Below are positions 7,908-17,313 of a stretch of DNA of 64,000 nucleotides, piece after piece. The DNA is from Mycobacterium sp. URHB0044 (GTDB lineage: Bacteria; Actinomycetota; Actinomycetes; Mycobacteriales; Mycobacteriaceae). The position numbers and the translations under genes were made by a program. Location: positions 372,001-436,000 of the forward strand of contig NZ_JIAW01000005.1 of the NCBI RefSeq assembly GCF_000620625.1, read 5' to 3'. The notes below the pieces were generated by a model. It made no database searches. It had not been told where the DNA came from and worked only from the letters and a program-made list of their open reading frames with translations. Every line of letters begins with the position of its first letter. The stretch's first letter is position 1.

Positions 7908-9488
7908 TCAGCCCACCGACAGGTCGGCGACCCGCAGTGAGTTCGGGTTCGACAACGCGTGTGCCTTCTCGACGCCCTTGAGCCATGGCTGGGCGACCAC
8001 GAAGTCGTCGATGTCGGCGATGTTCATCCAGCATCCGGTGGCCTGCGCCTCCGTGCCCGCATCCGAGTACGTCTTGGGGTCACCGGAAACCAGGCCGCTC
8101 GCCAGTGACGAGCTCAGCCGCGGCGACGAGCAGCCCAGATAGTTGATGCCACCGTCGGCATCCCAGGAGATGTGGCCCCAGGTGTACGGCGACGGGGAGT
8201 CCGGCCACACCATGCCGGTGTAGATCTCCGGTGCCGCCTGCATGTCGGTACCGATCCAGCCGTAGATCTCCGAGGTCGGGTAGCCCTGCACCTTCGCGGT
8301 GAGCCCCGCGGCGGCCAGCTGGGTCTGGACCAGGTTGCTGATCAACTGACTGTCGGGGTTGCTGGTGTCGAACCCGATGGTGATCGACTTCTGATCGGCG
8401 GGCAATGCGGCCGCGATCTTGCTCAGGGCCGCGGGATCCTTGGTCAGCGTCTGCTTTCCAAAATCCGCGGCGAGCACGTACGGCGGGTACATCTGCGCAC
8501 CGACCTTGCCCCGGCCGAAGAACGCCTGCTTGACGATCTGGTCGACGTCGATGGCCTGCATCACCGCGGTCCGGTTGGCCGGATCCTTCATCAGACCCTT
8601 GCTGGGGTTGGTGTACAGGTAGCTCGACATCATGGTCGGCAGCGAGTAGTGCGAGTACTTGCCGTCGTTCAGATACTGCTCCACCGCCGATGACGGCAGA
8701 TCGTGCAGGATCGCGGCGATCTGACCATTGTTGAATTGCAACTGCATCGCCGACGCATCCGTGATGACGGGCATCTCGACCTTCTCGAAATAGGGCTTCG
8801 GACCCCAGTAGTCGGGGAAGACCGCCATCGAGTAGTGCGATCCGACCTGCGCGTCGGTCAGCGTGTACGGACCGGTGCCCAGATCGTGGGTGGTGAGGTA
8901 ATTCTGCGCGAAGTCGGAGCCGCCGTTCTTCTGCAACCCTGTCGGACTGATCATTCGCGGTCCGTACGGCGATGCGAGAATCGACAGGAACTCCGAACTC
9001 GGCGCCTTCAGCGTGATGGTCGCAGCGTAATCACCCTGTGTGGTGACCGATTCGACGTCCTTGACCATGTACGCCGGGCCGCCGCCGACGGCCAGCCGCC
9101 GGTCGAACGACGACTTGATGGCAGCCGACGTGAACGGCGTTCCGTCGTGGAACTTCACGCCTTCGCGCAGCTTGAACGTGAACACCTTGTGGTCGGGCGA
9201 CTCGGTCCACTCGGTGGCCAGCAGCGGCTCGAATTCGGGCTTGTCCGTTCCGCCCTTGTACTGCAGCAGGCCTTCGTAGGTGTTGGTGGTCATCAGCAGA
9301 CCCTGCCCGGCGTAGTACACGTCGGGGTCGGGCGGTTGGCCCGGATCCTGCAGGAATGACAGGTGCAGCACCTTGTCGGTGGGCGCCGCGTTCGGCGCGC
9401 CCCCGCCCGAATCCGAACCGCCGCACGCCGACAGCGTCAGTATCGCGGCGGCACCCACCGCGGCGATTCCCAGTAGTCGTTTCTTCAT
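7908..9488 (-). CDS. ABC transporter substrate-binding lipoprotein, family 5 (peptide/nickel type)
   Basis: 526 residues. A lipoprotein signal peptide ends in LTLSAC (lipidated C22) and is followed by a Gly/Ser linker. The remainder is a full-length family 5 solute-binding protein, with blocks such as EGLLQYKG, ATEWTESPDHKVFTFKLREGVKFHDG and TGPYTL. It would present substrate on the outer face of the cell membrane to the permeases encoded upstream. A good ribosome-binding site (aggag) precedes the ATG at 9488, which also overlaps the stop of the isochorismatase-like gene (ATGA). The operon suggests a ureide, hydantoin or small-peptide ligand. Confidence 0.93.
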   Translation of the reverse strand: MKKRLLGIAAVGAAAILTLSACGGSDSGGGAPNAAPTDKVLHLSFLQDPGQPPDPDVYYAGQGLLMTTNTYEGLLQYKGGTDKPEFEPLLATEWTESPDHKVFTFKLREGVKFHDGTPFTSAAIKSSFDRRLAVGGGPAYMVKDVESVTTQGDYAATITLKAPSSEFLSILASPYGPRMISPTGLQKNGGSDFAQNYLTTHDLGTGPYTLTDAQVGSHYSMAVFPDYWGPKPYFEKVEMPVITDASAMQLQFNNGQIAAILHDLPSSAVEQYLNDGKYSHYSLPTMMSSYLYTNPSKGLMKDPANRTAVMQAIDVDQIVKQAFFGRGKVGAQMYPPYVLAADFGKQTLTKDPAALSKIAAALPADQKSITIGFDTSNPDSQLISNLVQTQLAAAGLTAKVQGYPTSEIYGWIGTDMQAAPEIYTGMVWPDSPSPYTWGHISWDADGGINYLGCSSPRLSSSLASGLVSGDPKTYSDAGTEAQATGCWMNIADIDDFVVAQPWLKGVEKAHALSNPNSLRVADLSVG

Positions 9489-10114
9489 CGTGCTGCTCCT
9501 TCGAGGACGGGTTGATTGAGGCTTTCGAATGCGGCGAGGATGTCCTCGGTGGTGCGCAAGGCGCCGGTCTGCAGGTACTCCATGGCGTCGAGGGCCGCAT
9601 CGTGTCGATATTGGGACGAGCCGCCGACGCAGTCGGTCACCACGCGGACGTAGAAGTCGCGCTGATGCGCATCGGCGAACGTGTAGTGCACGCACACGTC
9701 GGTGAGCCCGCCGATGAGGATCAGCGTGGAGGCCTTCAGCCCGCGCAGCACGATCTCGAAATCCGTTCCGATGAAACCGGAGTAGCGCCGCTTGACGATG
9801 TGAAATTCGTCGGGCAGCGGTCGCAGTGACGGCTCCAGGTCGGTACCGGGCTGGCCTTCGACGCAGTGCACGCCCTCGGTGCCGTCCAGTTCGCGGCCGA
9901 AGTCCACTCCGCTCGGTCGGTGCACCTCCTGGAAGAACACGACGGGCACACCGGCGTTGCGGGCCGCGGCGAGCAACCGTTCGGCCCGCTCGACGCGTTC
10001 GGCGTGGCCAGGCATCACGGGAATGCCCGCTTCCTCGGCCGACATCGAGCCGCCTTCCTGCATGTCGACGACGACCAAGACGGGATTGCCCACGATGAGT
10101 GGCTGCGTTGGCAC
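9485..10114 (-). CDS. Isochorismatase-family cysteine hydrolase
   Basis: 209 residues starting at a GTG placed directly after the permease stop and preceded by AGGAGG. The catalytic triad of the family is visible: D17 in VLVVVDMQ, K108 in IVKRRYSGF and C141 in GLTDVCVHYT. Members include nicotinamidase, N-carbamoylsarcosine amidase, biuret and ureidoacrylate hydrolases. In this operon a carbamoyl-amide (N-carbamoyl or ureido) substrate is the most natural guess. It is unusual to find this gene inserted between permease and binding-protein genes of the same transporter. Confidence 0.9.
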   Translation of the reverse strand: MPTQPLIVGNPVLVVVDMQEGGSMSAEEAGIPVMPGHAERVERAERLLAAARNAGVPVVFFQEVHRPSGVDFGRELDGTEGVHCVEGQPGTDLEPSLRPLPDEFHIVKRRYSGFIGTDFEIVLRGLKASTLILIGGLTDVCVHYTFADAHQRDFYVRVVTDCVGGSSQYRHDAALDAMEYLQTGALRTTEDILAAFESLNQPVLEGAAR

Positions 10115-11119
10115 TTAACCTCCTGTAGTTGCGAGTCGAGGATCTGCGGCCGCCTGCAAGAGGTCGACGGCAGCGTTGATGACGACGTAGAGCACACCCA
10201 GCATCAGCGTGACGCCGGCAATGGCGGGGAAATCGGCGACTGGGATGCTCTGCGCGATGTACTGACCGATGCCGGGCCAGCCGAAGACCTGCTCGACCAC
10301 GAGCACGCCGGAGAACATCAGCCCGACCTGTAGGCCCGTCATCGACATCGCGCCGCCCACGCAGTTGCGCAGGACGTGCCCGATCATGATGCGGCCCTCG
10401 GAAAGGCCCTTGGCCCTTGCGGTCCTGGCGTAGTCGCTGTCCGCATCGGTCAGCAGGCTGGAGCGCAGCACGCGCCCGATCGCGACGGCCGGGCCGAGCG
10501 CGATGACGACGGCAGGAAGGATCAGGTGGTGCAGTGCGTCGGCGACGACGTCGAAGCGTCCGGCGAGCAATCCGTCGATCGTCAGCAAGCCGGTGGGCCC
10601 GTCCGGCGGATTCGGCACGCTGATCCGGCCGTTCGCAGGCACCCAACCGAGCCGCTGGTAGAACACGATCAGCCCGACGATCCCGAGCAGGAACATCGGC
10701 GCCGCGGCGCCGGTGAACAACACGGCGCGCAGGACCTGCGAGCCGCGCCACTTCAGTGTCATGCCGAAGGCCAGCAGCGCGGCGAGGATCAGCGCCACCG
10801 CGATGCCATAGAGCGCCAATTCCAGTGTGGCTGGGAAGAAGTCACCGAGGTCGCTGCTGACCGGATGCCGGGTGCGGTACGAGGAGCCCAGGTCGCCGTG
10901 CACGGCACCGGTGAGGTAACGCCAGAACTGGTTGAGCAGTGGCTGGTCCAGGCCGAGCGCCTGTCGGCGGGCGGCGACCGCTTCACCCGATGCGTTGGCG
11001 CCGAGCTGAGCCTTCACCGGATCCATCGGCGAAATGTGCTGCAGCACGAACATCACCGCGGTCAGCGAGATGAGGATCACCACCATGGCGCCCAGTCGGG
11101 ACAGGATGAAATTTCTCAT
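10115..11119 (-). CDS. ABC transporter permease, DppB/OppB type
   Basis: 334 residues with about six membrane segments, starting RNFILSRLGAMVVILISLTAV and carrying the family pattern HISPMDPVKAQLG in the first loop. The cytoplasmic coupling (EAA-type) region contains EQVFGWPGIGQYI. It would pair with the DppC-type permease encoded 8 bases upstream to form the membrane channel of the importer. ATG at 11119. Confidence 0.93.
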   Translation of the reverse strand: MRNFILSRLGAMVVILISLTAVMFVLQHISPMDPVKAQLGANASGEAVAARRQALGLDQPLLNQFWRYLTGAVHGDLGSSYRTRHPVSSDLGDFFPATLELALYGIAVALILAALLAFGMTLKWRGSQVLRAVLFTGAAAPMFLLGIVGLIVFYQRLGWVPANGRISVPNPPDGPTGLLTIDGLLAGRFDVVADALHHLILPAVVIALGPAVAIGRVLRSSLLTDADSDYARTARAKGLSEGRIMIGHVLRNCVGGAMSMTGLQVGLMFSGVLVVEQVFGWPGIGQYIAQSIPVADFPAIAGVTLMLGVLYVVINAAVDLLQAAADPRLATTGG

Positions 11120-11127
11120 GCCGCCTC

Positions 11128-12009
11128 CTAACTCGTCTTCATCAGATTGCGCAGGCCGTCACCGGCGATGTTGGCGATCAGGGCGAGCACGAGCACCGCA
11201 AGCCCCGGCATCACCGGCACCCACCACTGCTGCAGGAAGTAGGTCAGGTTCCTGGCGGCGTCGGCGCCGAGTTCGGCCGCGGGTGCGGATTGGCCGAGCC
11301 CAAGGAAGGACAGCGCGGCCAGCGTGAGGATCAGGGTGCCGATGTCGAGGCTGGCGGCCACCAACGCGTTGGGCACCGCCCCCGGCAGCAGATGGCGTAG
11401 CGCGAGCCGGATCTGGCCGACGCCAGCCAGTTTCGCTGCTTCGATGTGCGGGCGCGCGGCGAGCCGGGCCACCTCGCCGCGGACCAGTCGGGCATAGAAC
11501 GGCCACCACACGATCGATACCGCGATGAGGGTGTGGACGAATCCGGGTCCGAGCGCGGCGACCACGGCGATGGCCAGCACGGGCGCGGGCAATGACAGGA
11601 ACCCGTCGGTGATTCTCATCAGAAGTCCGTCGACCCAGCCGCCGACCGTGCCGGCGATGAGGCCGACCAATCCGCCGATGAACAGACCGACCCCGACCAC
11701 CACGAGAGCCGCGAACCAGCTCGAGCGCATGCCGTACAGGACGCGGCTGAGAATGTCCCGGCCGATGCTGTCGCTGCCGAGCAGGAAGCCGCTCTTCCCC
11801 GGCGCCTGCAAGGGCAGACCGAACGGCACGAGCGGGTCATGCGGTGCGAGGACGGGAACCGCGACCGCGACGATGGTCACAAGCAGGATCAGTCCGACGG
11901 CTCCCCAATTGAGCAGCATCGCAGGCGATTTCGGCAGCGCCAGGACCCTGTCGCGGCCACGCGACCAGGTGCCGGCAGGCGCCGTGTCCCCCGCGGTTAC
12001 GACGGCCAC
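11128..12009 (-). CDS. ABC transporter permease, DppC/OppC type
   Basis: 293 residues from GTG 12009, one base after the stop of the ATPase gene. The longer open frame upstream overlaps the ATPase and has shadow composition. The N-terminal cytoplasmic segment is followed by LLNWGAVGLILLVTIVAVAVPV, then the marker loop LLGSDSIGRDILSRVLYGMRSS that is diagnostic of DppC/OppC permeases. The C-terminal AAELGADAARN block also fits. It forms the second half of the importer channel with the DppB-type protein. Confidence 0.93.
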   Translation of the reverse strand: MAVVTAGDTAPAGTWSRGRDRVLALPKSPAMLLNWGAVGLILLVTIVAVAVPVLAPHDPLVPFGLPLQAPGKSGFLLGSDSIGRDILSRVLYGMRSSWFAALVVVGVGLFIGGLVGLIAGTVGGWVDGLLMRITDGFLSLPAPVLAIAVVAALGPGFVHTLIAVSIVWWPFYARLVRGEVARLAARPHIEAAKLAGVGQIRLALRHLLPGAVPNALVAASLDIGTLILTLAALSFLGLGQSAPAAELGADAARNLTYFLQQWWVPVMPGLAVLVLALIANIAGDGLRNLMKTS

Positions 12010-12010
12010 G

Positions 12011-14005
12011 TCAGCTCGCCTTCCGCTCGATGCAGGCGACCTGATGGGGGTTGCCGGGCGCGCCCTCGAGCCGGACGTCGAGCTGACTGTCGGCGCACGT
12101 GTCGATCGCGATGGGACAGCGCGGATTGAACGAGCATCCCGGTGGTGGCGACAACGGGCTGGCGGGTTCGCCTGCCAGTATTCGAGATTCACGGCCAAGG
12201 TCGGGGATGGAATCGACCAGGGCCTGCGTGTACGGATGCGCAGGCCGGGCGATGACGTCCTCGGAGGGGCCGATCTCGACGATCCGGCCGAGGTACATCA
12301 CCGCGATCCGGTCGGCCACGACCCGGGCCACCGACAGATCGTGGGTGACGAAGAGCACCGACATGTCCAGGCTTCGGCGCAGATCGCCGATCAGATTCAG
12401 CACGGACGCGGCGAGTGACACGTCGAGCGCGCTGGTGGGCTCGTCGCACAGCAGCACCGACGGCGGCACCACGGTCGCCCTGGCGAGCGAGACTCGTTGG
12501 CGTTGACCGCCGGACAGTTGCCCGGCCCGCGACTTCGCGATGTCCAGCGGCAGTCCGACGCGATCCAGTACTTCCGCGACGGCGTCGTTGCGTTGCGAAC
12601 GCGACATCTTCGTGCTGCGCAGCCGTTCGTAGATCAGCTCCCCCACCGACAGCCACGGGGTGAGCGACGCGCCGGCATCCTGGAAGACCATCTGCGGCCG
12701 GTGCCCGCCCGCCAGCTGCACCGAGCCCGCGGTCTGCTTCTCCAGGCCCGCGATGACCCGCAACAGCGTGGACTTGCCCGAACCGCTCTCCCCGACCAGG
12801 GCCACGGATTCGCCGTGTCCGACGGTCAGCGAGATACCGCGCAGCGCATGCAGTTTCCCGTCGCCGCTGCCGGAGCGGTCCAGGAAGCGCCGCTTGACGG
12901 AGAAGGTCTTGGTGGCGTCGCGGACGACCACCGACGGCGGCGCCTCCTCGGTGGTGGACGCCTCGAACGTCTCGCCCGCGTTCGTCGTTTCGCCGCCAAG
13001 CTGCTTGGCCACGACGTCGAACGGGAGCACGCAGGCGCTGACCCGGTCGGCGGCAACGGCGACCGGATCCGGCGGTGTCGTTGTGCATTCCGGGGTCTCC
13101 AGCACGCAGCGGGGCGCGAATGCGCAGCCGGGCAGCGGCGACACCGGGCTCGGCACCGAGCCTGCCAACGCCGCCAACCGCTGGTCGCGCGCGGTGTGCA
13201 GCGTGAGGCGGCTGCGCAGGAGGCCGTGGGTGTAGGGGTGAGCCGGCCGATCGAGCACGTCGGTTGTCGGGCCGATCTCGGCGACGCGCCCGGCGTACAG
13301 CACGGCGATGCGGTCGGAGATCTGCGCTGCGACACCGAGGTCGTGCGTGATGAACACGATGCTGCAACCGATCTCGTCGCGCAGGCTCTGCAGCAGGCGC
13401 AACACCTGCGCCTGCACCGTCACGTCGAGCGCGGTGGTCGGCTCGTCGGCGACGATCAGGTCGGGATCACCGGCGATGGCAATGGCGATCATCACCCGCT
13501 GACGCAAGCCGCCGGACAACTCGTGCGGGAAGGCGCGCATCCGGCGCTTCGGGTCCGGGATGCCGACCGCGGTCAGCAGCCGCAATGCCTCGTCGTCACT
13601 GCCTGCCGCTTCGGCGACCTGCCTGCCGATGCGCATCGTGGGGTTCAGTGACGTCATCGGGTCCTGGAAGACGGCGCCCAGATCCAGGCGACGCACCTTG
13701 CGGAGGTCCTTGGGCGACCCTCCTGCCATGTCGGCGCCGGCCACGCGCACGGTGCCGTCGATGCGCGCTTGCTCGGGCAGCAGACCGAGCATGCTGAAGC
13801 CGAGAACGCTCTTGCCCGAGCCGGATTCACCGACCAGGCCGAGGATCTCACCGGGCGCGATGGTGAGTGACACGCCGCGGAGGGCATGGACGTCCCTGCC
13901 GTTGCGGCGGAACGTTACGTGCAGGTCGCCGATATTGGCGACGGGGTCCGTGGTCTCGGACACGGTGGCTGGCCGCATGTCCACCTCGGATGTCGCAATC
14001 CCCAT
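12011..14005 (-). CDS. Fused ABC transporter ATPase (DppD-DppF type)
   Basis: 664 residues with two complete nucleotide-binding domains in one chain. The first has Walker A GESGSGKS at residues 59-66 and signature LSGGLRQRV. The second has Walker A at about residue 400 and signature LSGGQRQRV. Each ends in the oligopeptide-type C-terminal extension with a CAFAPRC / CSFNPRC cysteine motif. It powers the importer whose permeases and binding protein follow. It is the first gene of the operon, starting at ATG 14005. Two-domain fusions of this type are common in actinobacteria. Confidence 0.94.
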   Translation of the reverse strand: MGIATSEVDMRPATVSETTDPVANIGDLHVTFRRNGRDVHALRGVSLTIAPGEILGLVGESGSGKSVLGFSMLGLLPEQARIDGTVRVAGADMAGGSPKDLRKVRRLDLGAVFQDPMTSLNPTMRIGRQVAEAAGSDDEALRLLTAVGIPDPKRRMRAFPHELSGGLRQRVMIAIAIAGDPDLIVADEPTTALDVTVQAQVLRLLQSLRDEIGCSIVFITHDLGVAAQISDRIAVLYAGRVAEIGPTTDVLDRPAHPYTHGLLRSRLTLHTARDQRLAALAGSVPSPVSPLPGCAFAPRCVLETPECTTTPPDPVAVAADRVSACVLPFDVVAKQLGGETTNAGETFEASTTEEAPPSVVVRDATKTFSVKRRFLDRSGSGDGKLHALRGISLTVGHGESVALVGESGSGKSTLLRVIAGLEKQTAGSVQLAGGHRPQMVFQDAGASLTPWLSVGELIYERLRSTKMSRSQRNDAVAEVLDRVGLPLDIAKSRAGQLSGGQRQRVSLARATVVPPSVLLCDEPTSALDVSLAASVLNLIGDLRRSLDMSVLFVTHDLSVARVVADRIAVMYLGRIVEIGPSEDVIARPAHPYTQALVDSIPDLGRESRILAGEPASPLSPPPGCSFNPRCPIAIDTCADSQLDVRLEGAPGNPHQVACIERKAS

Positions 14006-14123
14006 TCAGCGCTCCTCGATTCCTTGGGCGTCGTTCGTTGACGACTGAAGGTGGCGCGCCAGCGGACCACTCGCCTGTCACTCGACAGTTTTCACATTCC
14101 GCGGCGGTCGTGGGTGTCGGTGG

Positions 14124-14150
14124 CGTAACCAAACTCGGGCACACGTAACC
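14124..14150. promoter_or_regulatory. Paired CGTAACC direct repeats between the ureide operon and the divergent TetR gene
   Basis: The 225-base divergent region 14006-14230 holds two identical CGTAACC heptamers at 14124-14130 and 14144-14150, exactly 20 bases apart and thus on the same helix face. An AT-richer segment with TGTGACAGATAAC follows at 14175-14187. These are reasonable contact sites for the TetR protein or a global nitrogen regulator. They do not fit the GlnR half-site pair well. Confidence 0.35.
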
Positions 14151-14230
14151 GATGGGTGTCGTTGGTTTCTATCGTGTGACAGATAACGCCGGGACCCCTT
14201 TTGGCCTGCGGGTTGGGCCACGATGTGGCG

Positions 14231-14911
14231 ATGACCGTCACACGTTCGGGCCGCCCCCGCCTGACGTCGCAGCGACGGCCGGGCAGCACCGCACGCGACG
14301 AGATCCTCGACGCCGCGGGCGAGCTGTTCACGACGACCGGGTACACCGGCACGTCCACTCGCACCATCGCCGAAGCAGTCGGGATCCGTCAGGCCTCGTT
14401 GTATCACTACTTCAAGACCAAGGACGACATTCTCTGCGCGCTACTCAGCCAAACCGTCACGCCGACTTTGTCTTTCATCCCGATCCTGGCTGCCGCCGAC
14501 CCGCCCATGAGCGCCCGCGAACATCTCCACGCACTGGCGGCGTTCGACGGTCACCAACTGCTCAACGGCCGCTGGAATCTGGGGGCGCTGTACCTGCAAC
14601 CCGAGCTGCGCGGCGCCTTGCTGCAGCCGTTCTGGTCGGATCGCGAACGGCTGCGCCTGCACTATCTGTCGCTGAGCCAGGCCATCGCGGCGGAAACTGG
14701 CGTGGACGCCGTCGCCGCCGAGCTGCCGTTCCGGCTCGTCGAATCGCTGGTGAACATGTGGGCCGACCGGCGCGACGACGACCGGACCGGGCTTCCGATG
14801 CACGTGGCCGACGCCTGCCTGCGGGTACTGGGTGTCGCCGATGCCGCCACGCCGGCGTTGCGAGCGCGTAGCTCGGCAGAACTGGCCGCTGCGTTAGGGG
14901 CTGGCCAGTAG
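14231..14911 (+). CDS. TetR-family transcriptional regulator
   Basis: 226 residues from ATG 14231; an earlier TTG-started frame is less likely. The N-terminal helix-turn-helix is clear at about residues 20-65: ARDEILDAAGELF, TIAEAVGIRQASLYHYFKTKDDIL. It is divergent to the ureide operon with a shared 225-base intergenic region, the usual position for a local repressor. Its ligand would then be a pathway intermediate. That pairing is inference. The last 18 bases overlap the convergent mycothiol-type enzyme gene. Confidence 0.9.
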   Translation: MTVTRSGRPRLTSQRRPGSTARDEILDAAGELFTTTGYTGTSTRTIAEAVGIRQASLYHYFKTKDDILCALLSQTVTPTLSFIPILAAADPPMSAREHLHALAAFDGHQLLNGRWNLGALYLQPELRGALLQPFWSDRERLRLHYLSLSQAIAAETGVDAVAAELPFRLVESLVNMWADRRDDDRTGLPMHVADACLRVLGVADAATPALRARSSAELAAALGAGQ

Positions 14912-15751
14912 CGAGGCGAATCTCATCGCCATCCACGGCTTGCGCCCACTGGCGCGCAACCTGCCCCGGAGAATCTGCGGGCCCTGGCCGATTCGGCGAT
15001 AGCTCAACAGCAGGAACGCGACGGGGTCTGCGGTGATGACGCAATCGGCGCGTTCGCCCGCCACGGTGACGGTCGCCGCGCCGTCGGCGATGGCCAGGCG
15101 GTAACGCGGCCCGCCGCGCATCCGCAGTTCATAGCTTGCCCGCAGACCCGCCGCGCGCGATGCCCGCAGGTACTGCGGCGCGATGCTCAACACGCCGGGT
15201 ACGACCAGCAGGGCGTCCTCCGCGCTGACGGGCCACTGCACACCCGCCGATCGTGCGACGTCGAGGCCATGGACGAGTTGCTCGCCCAGCAGGAGGCAGG
15301 TCATCGTCGACGGGGCGATGACCAGACCGTTCGGCGTTGCGAGCTCGGCCGTCGGATCCGTGGACGGGGCCACCGCCAGGTATGTCAGTGCGGCCTGCTC
15401 CAGCAGGTCGGCGAGTCGAGTCATGTCCCGCTCGGGGATCTCCTCGAGGTGGCGCGCATTGACCTTCGCACTCAGCCTTGACGGTGTGTCCATCGGCGGA
15501 TTGGCATGTGTCATATAGCCGTTGGCGTACCGGGTCAGTGCCTGCGCGTAGTCCCGAAGATCACCGACCACGTGGGCGGCGGTCTCCGCGGCGGTCCAGT
15601 CGAGGCGGGGTGTCGGCGCGTTCGGCGTGTCGATGGCTCGCCACAGCTGCGCCGTGCGCGCCACGGCGTCGCGGAAGGCATCCAGGGTGCGACCGTGCGC
15701 GCGGCGGGCGCTTTCGGCGGGTTCTGCGGTGTCGACGGTGGCCGATGTCAT
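14894..15751 (-). CDS. Maleylpyruvate isomerase family mycothiol-dependent-type protein
   Basis: 285 residues. The N-terminal half is a DinB-like four-helix domain with the pattern LDWTAAETAAHVVGDLRDYAQ, typical of the mycothiol-dependent MDMPI_N family. The C-terminal half (YRLAIADGAATVTVAGERADCVITADPVAFLLLSYRR) is the SCP2-like domain often fused to it. Many members in mycobacteria have no known reaction; proven ones use mycothiol as cofactor. It is divergent from a TetR gene 96 bases away that probably controls it. Confidence 0.85.
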   Translation of the reverse strand: MTSATVDTAEPAESARRAHGRTLDAFRDAVARTAQLWRAIDTPNAPTPRLDWTAAETAAHVVGDLRDYAQALTRYANGYMTHANPPMDTPSRLSAKVNARHLEEIPERDMTRLADLLEQAALTYLAVAPSTDPTAELATPNGLVIAPSTMTCLLLGEQLVHGLDVARSAGVQWPVSAEDALLVVPGVLSIAPQYLRASRAAGLRASYELRMRGGPRYRLAIADGAATVTVAGERADCVITADPVAFLLLSYRRIGQGPQILRGRLRASGRKPWMAMRFASLLASP

Positions 15752-15790
15752 GAGCGAACTCCCGTGTGATCCGTCTCGAAGATAGGTTCA

Positions 15791-15820
15791 CTATTTCACA
15801 TATCGTTACTATGTCAATAG
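15791..15820. promoter_or_regulatory. Imperfect inverted repeat in a divergent promoter
   Basis: The 96-base gap between the mycothiol-type gene and the TetR gene is unusually AT-rich. It contains ctatttcacatat (15791-15803) facing actatgtcaatag (15808-15820), an imperfect dyad with matching CTATT and ACATA blocks. A TetR dimer encoded next to it could bind here and regulate both genes. Confidence 0.5.
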
Positions 15821-15847
15821 GGTTGTTGCGTCGCGTGAAGGAGGACG

Positions 15848-16465
15848 ATGCCCGAACCGGAGACCGAGCAGCCGGCGTCGCTGCGCGCCGCACAGGTCGC
15901 GCAGACTCGCGCCGCACTGCTCGCAGCCGGCCGGCGCCTGTTCGGCGAGAACGGCTTCCGCGCCACGTCGGTCGACGATCTCGCGCGTGCAGCGCGGGTC
16001 ACGACGGGCGCGCTCTATCACCACTTCCCCACCAAGACAGCACTTTTCGAAGCAGTCTTCATTCAGGCCCACACCGAGCTGTTGACCGCTGCGACCGTGG
16101 CGGCTCAGGGCGCCACCGACGATCTCGACGAACTCGGCCGCGGCTTCGACGCCTTTCTCGACGGCGTCCTGCAACGCGACGTTCAGCGCATCCTCGTCCT
16201 GGACGGGCCAGCGGTGCTCGGCCTCGCCAGGTTCACCGAACTCGACGAGCAGTACTCACACGCGGCGATCATGCACGCGCTGGTGTCCGCCGTCCGGACG
16301 GGAGCGATTCGGGTCGACGACCCGGAGACCACCACCCGGTTGCTGCTGGGTGCGCTCACGCGCGGCGCCATGTTGATCGCGAACTCACCGGATCCGGTCG
16401 GGACGCGGGACGCGGTGGCCCGGTCGATGCGATCTCTGCTCAACGGATTCCTGGTCCCCGGCTGA
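15848..16465 (+). CDS. TetR-family transcriptional regulator
   Basis: 205 residues. The helix-turn-helix lies at about residues 17-62, with AALLAAGRRLFGENGFRATSVDDLARAARVTTGALYHHFPTK split over helices 1-3, a textbook TetR N-terminus. It begins at ATG 15848 after gaaggagg at 15837-15844, which is a good ribosome-binding site. It is divergent from the mycothiol-type gene and probably represses it and itself through the dyad at 15791-15820. The following gene starts 18 bases downstream in the same direction. Confidence 0.92.
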   Translation: MPEPETEQPASLRAAQVAQTRAALLAAGRRLFGENGFRATSVDDLARAARVTTGALYHHFPTKTALFEAVFIQAHTELLTAATVAAQGATDDLDELGRGFDAFLDGVLQRDVQRILVLDGPAVLGLARFTELDEQYSHAAIMHALVSAVRTGAIRVDDPETTTRLLLGALTRGAMLIANSPDPVGTRDAVARSMRSLLNGFLVPG

Positions 16466-16483
16466 CGAGAGGATGCTGGGCTC

Positions 16484-17293
16484 ATGACGCGTCCAGGACC
16501 GCCGCGCCGCTGGGATCCGTTCCGGCCGCTGGACATGTTGGCCGCGCTCTGGTCGACGGCCGCGGTGGCGCCCGTGAACACCGGTGCGGCGGCGGCCTAC
16601 CGCACGCTGTTCCTCACCCTGCGCCGCCTCGTCGTCGGGAGGCGGCTGACCGTCCGGCTGGCCGACGGTGACCTGGCCCTGACGATCACCGAGTTCGACT
16701 CGCGGCTCGACCTGCGGGGGCTGTCGGTCGGTCAGCTCAACGACGTCCGGCTCGCCGCCCGCGACCTGTACTGGAACGGGCACCGCTTCGAGCGGGCCCG
16801 CGCGGTGCTGCACAACGTGCACATGCGCCCGTCGGTGCCGCCGGTGCTGGTCGCCGCACCCGTCGAACTGACCCTGGAACTACCCGCGCCGGTTCTCGAC
16901 GAGCTGTTCCGCTGGGCCGCGCCGCGGCTGTCCGGCGAGGTCGGACCCGACGGCGTCGCCCGGCTCAGCCTGGCTCGACGTCAAGGCAGCGGCCACGTCG
17001 AGGTCGAGACCCGCATCGAGGGGTCCACGCTGTGGATCACGCCACGCGCGATCGTGCGGCGCCGCAGATGGCCGCTGCCGCAGCGCACCCCCGGTTACCC
17101 GGTCCGGTTGCCCGAGTTGCCCCGCGGACTGCGACTCACCGACGTCGAGCTGGCGCCCGGCGTCGTCAGGCTGACCGGGACCCTGCCGCAGTGGCGCATG
17201 GAGATGCCCCGCGCCCGGCTGGAAGACGTCATCGGCCAACTCAGCACCGTGGGACGTCCGCTCAACCTGATCTGGCCCGGCCGCGACATCTGA
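16484..17293 (+). CDS. Conserved mycobacterial protein, DUF2993/LmeA-like
   Basis: 269 residues, no signal peptide or membrane segment apart from a weakly hydrophobic patch near residue 45. The middle part (ITEFDSRLDLRGLSVGQLNDV, DLYWNGHRFERARAVLHNVHMRP) and the closing VRLTGTLPQWRMEMP resemble the lipid-binding fold of LmeA-type DUF2993 proteins. One of these in M. tuberculosis is linked to mannan assembly. Here the match is by overall pattern only. It probably shares a transcript with the TetR gene upstream and the GDSL gene downstream. Confidence 0.7.
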   Translation: MTRPGPPRRWDPFRPLDMLAALWSTAAVAPVNTGAAAAYRTLFLTLRRLVVGRRLTVRLADGDLALTITEFDSRLDLRGLSVGQLNDVRLAARDLYWNGHRFERARAVLHNVHMRPSVPPVLVAAPVELTLELPAPVLDELFRWAAPRLSGEVGPDGVARLSLARRQGSGHVEVETRIEGSTLWITPRAIVRRRRWPLPQRTPGYPVRLPELPRGLRLTDVELAPGVVRLTGTLPQWRMEMPRARLEDVIGQLSTVGRPLNLIWPGRDI

Positions 17294-17313
17294 GGGTTAC
17301 TACAGTCTCGATC

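Noticed and set aside
9489-10751. N-terminal extension of the binding-protein frame up to 10751
   Set aside because: It overlaps the isochorismatase-like and permease genes and has Arg/Ala shadow composition. The lipoprotein signal at 9488 with a good ribosome-binding site marks the true start.
14100-14200. GlnR nitrogen-regulator site in the ureide promoter region
   Set aside because: GTAAC and GTGAC boxes occur, but the partner half-site at the expected spacing is absent.
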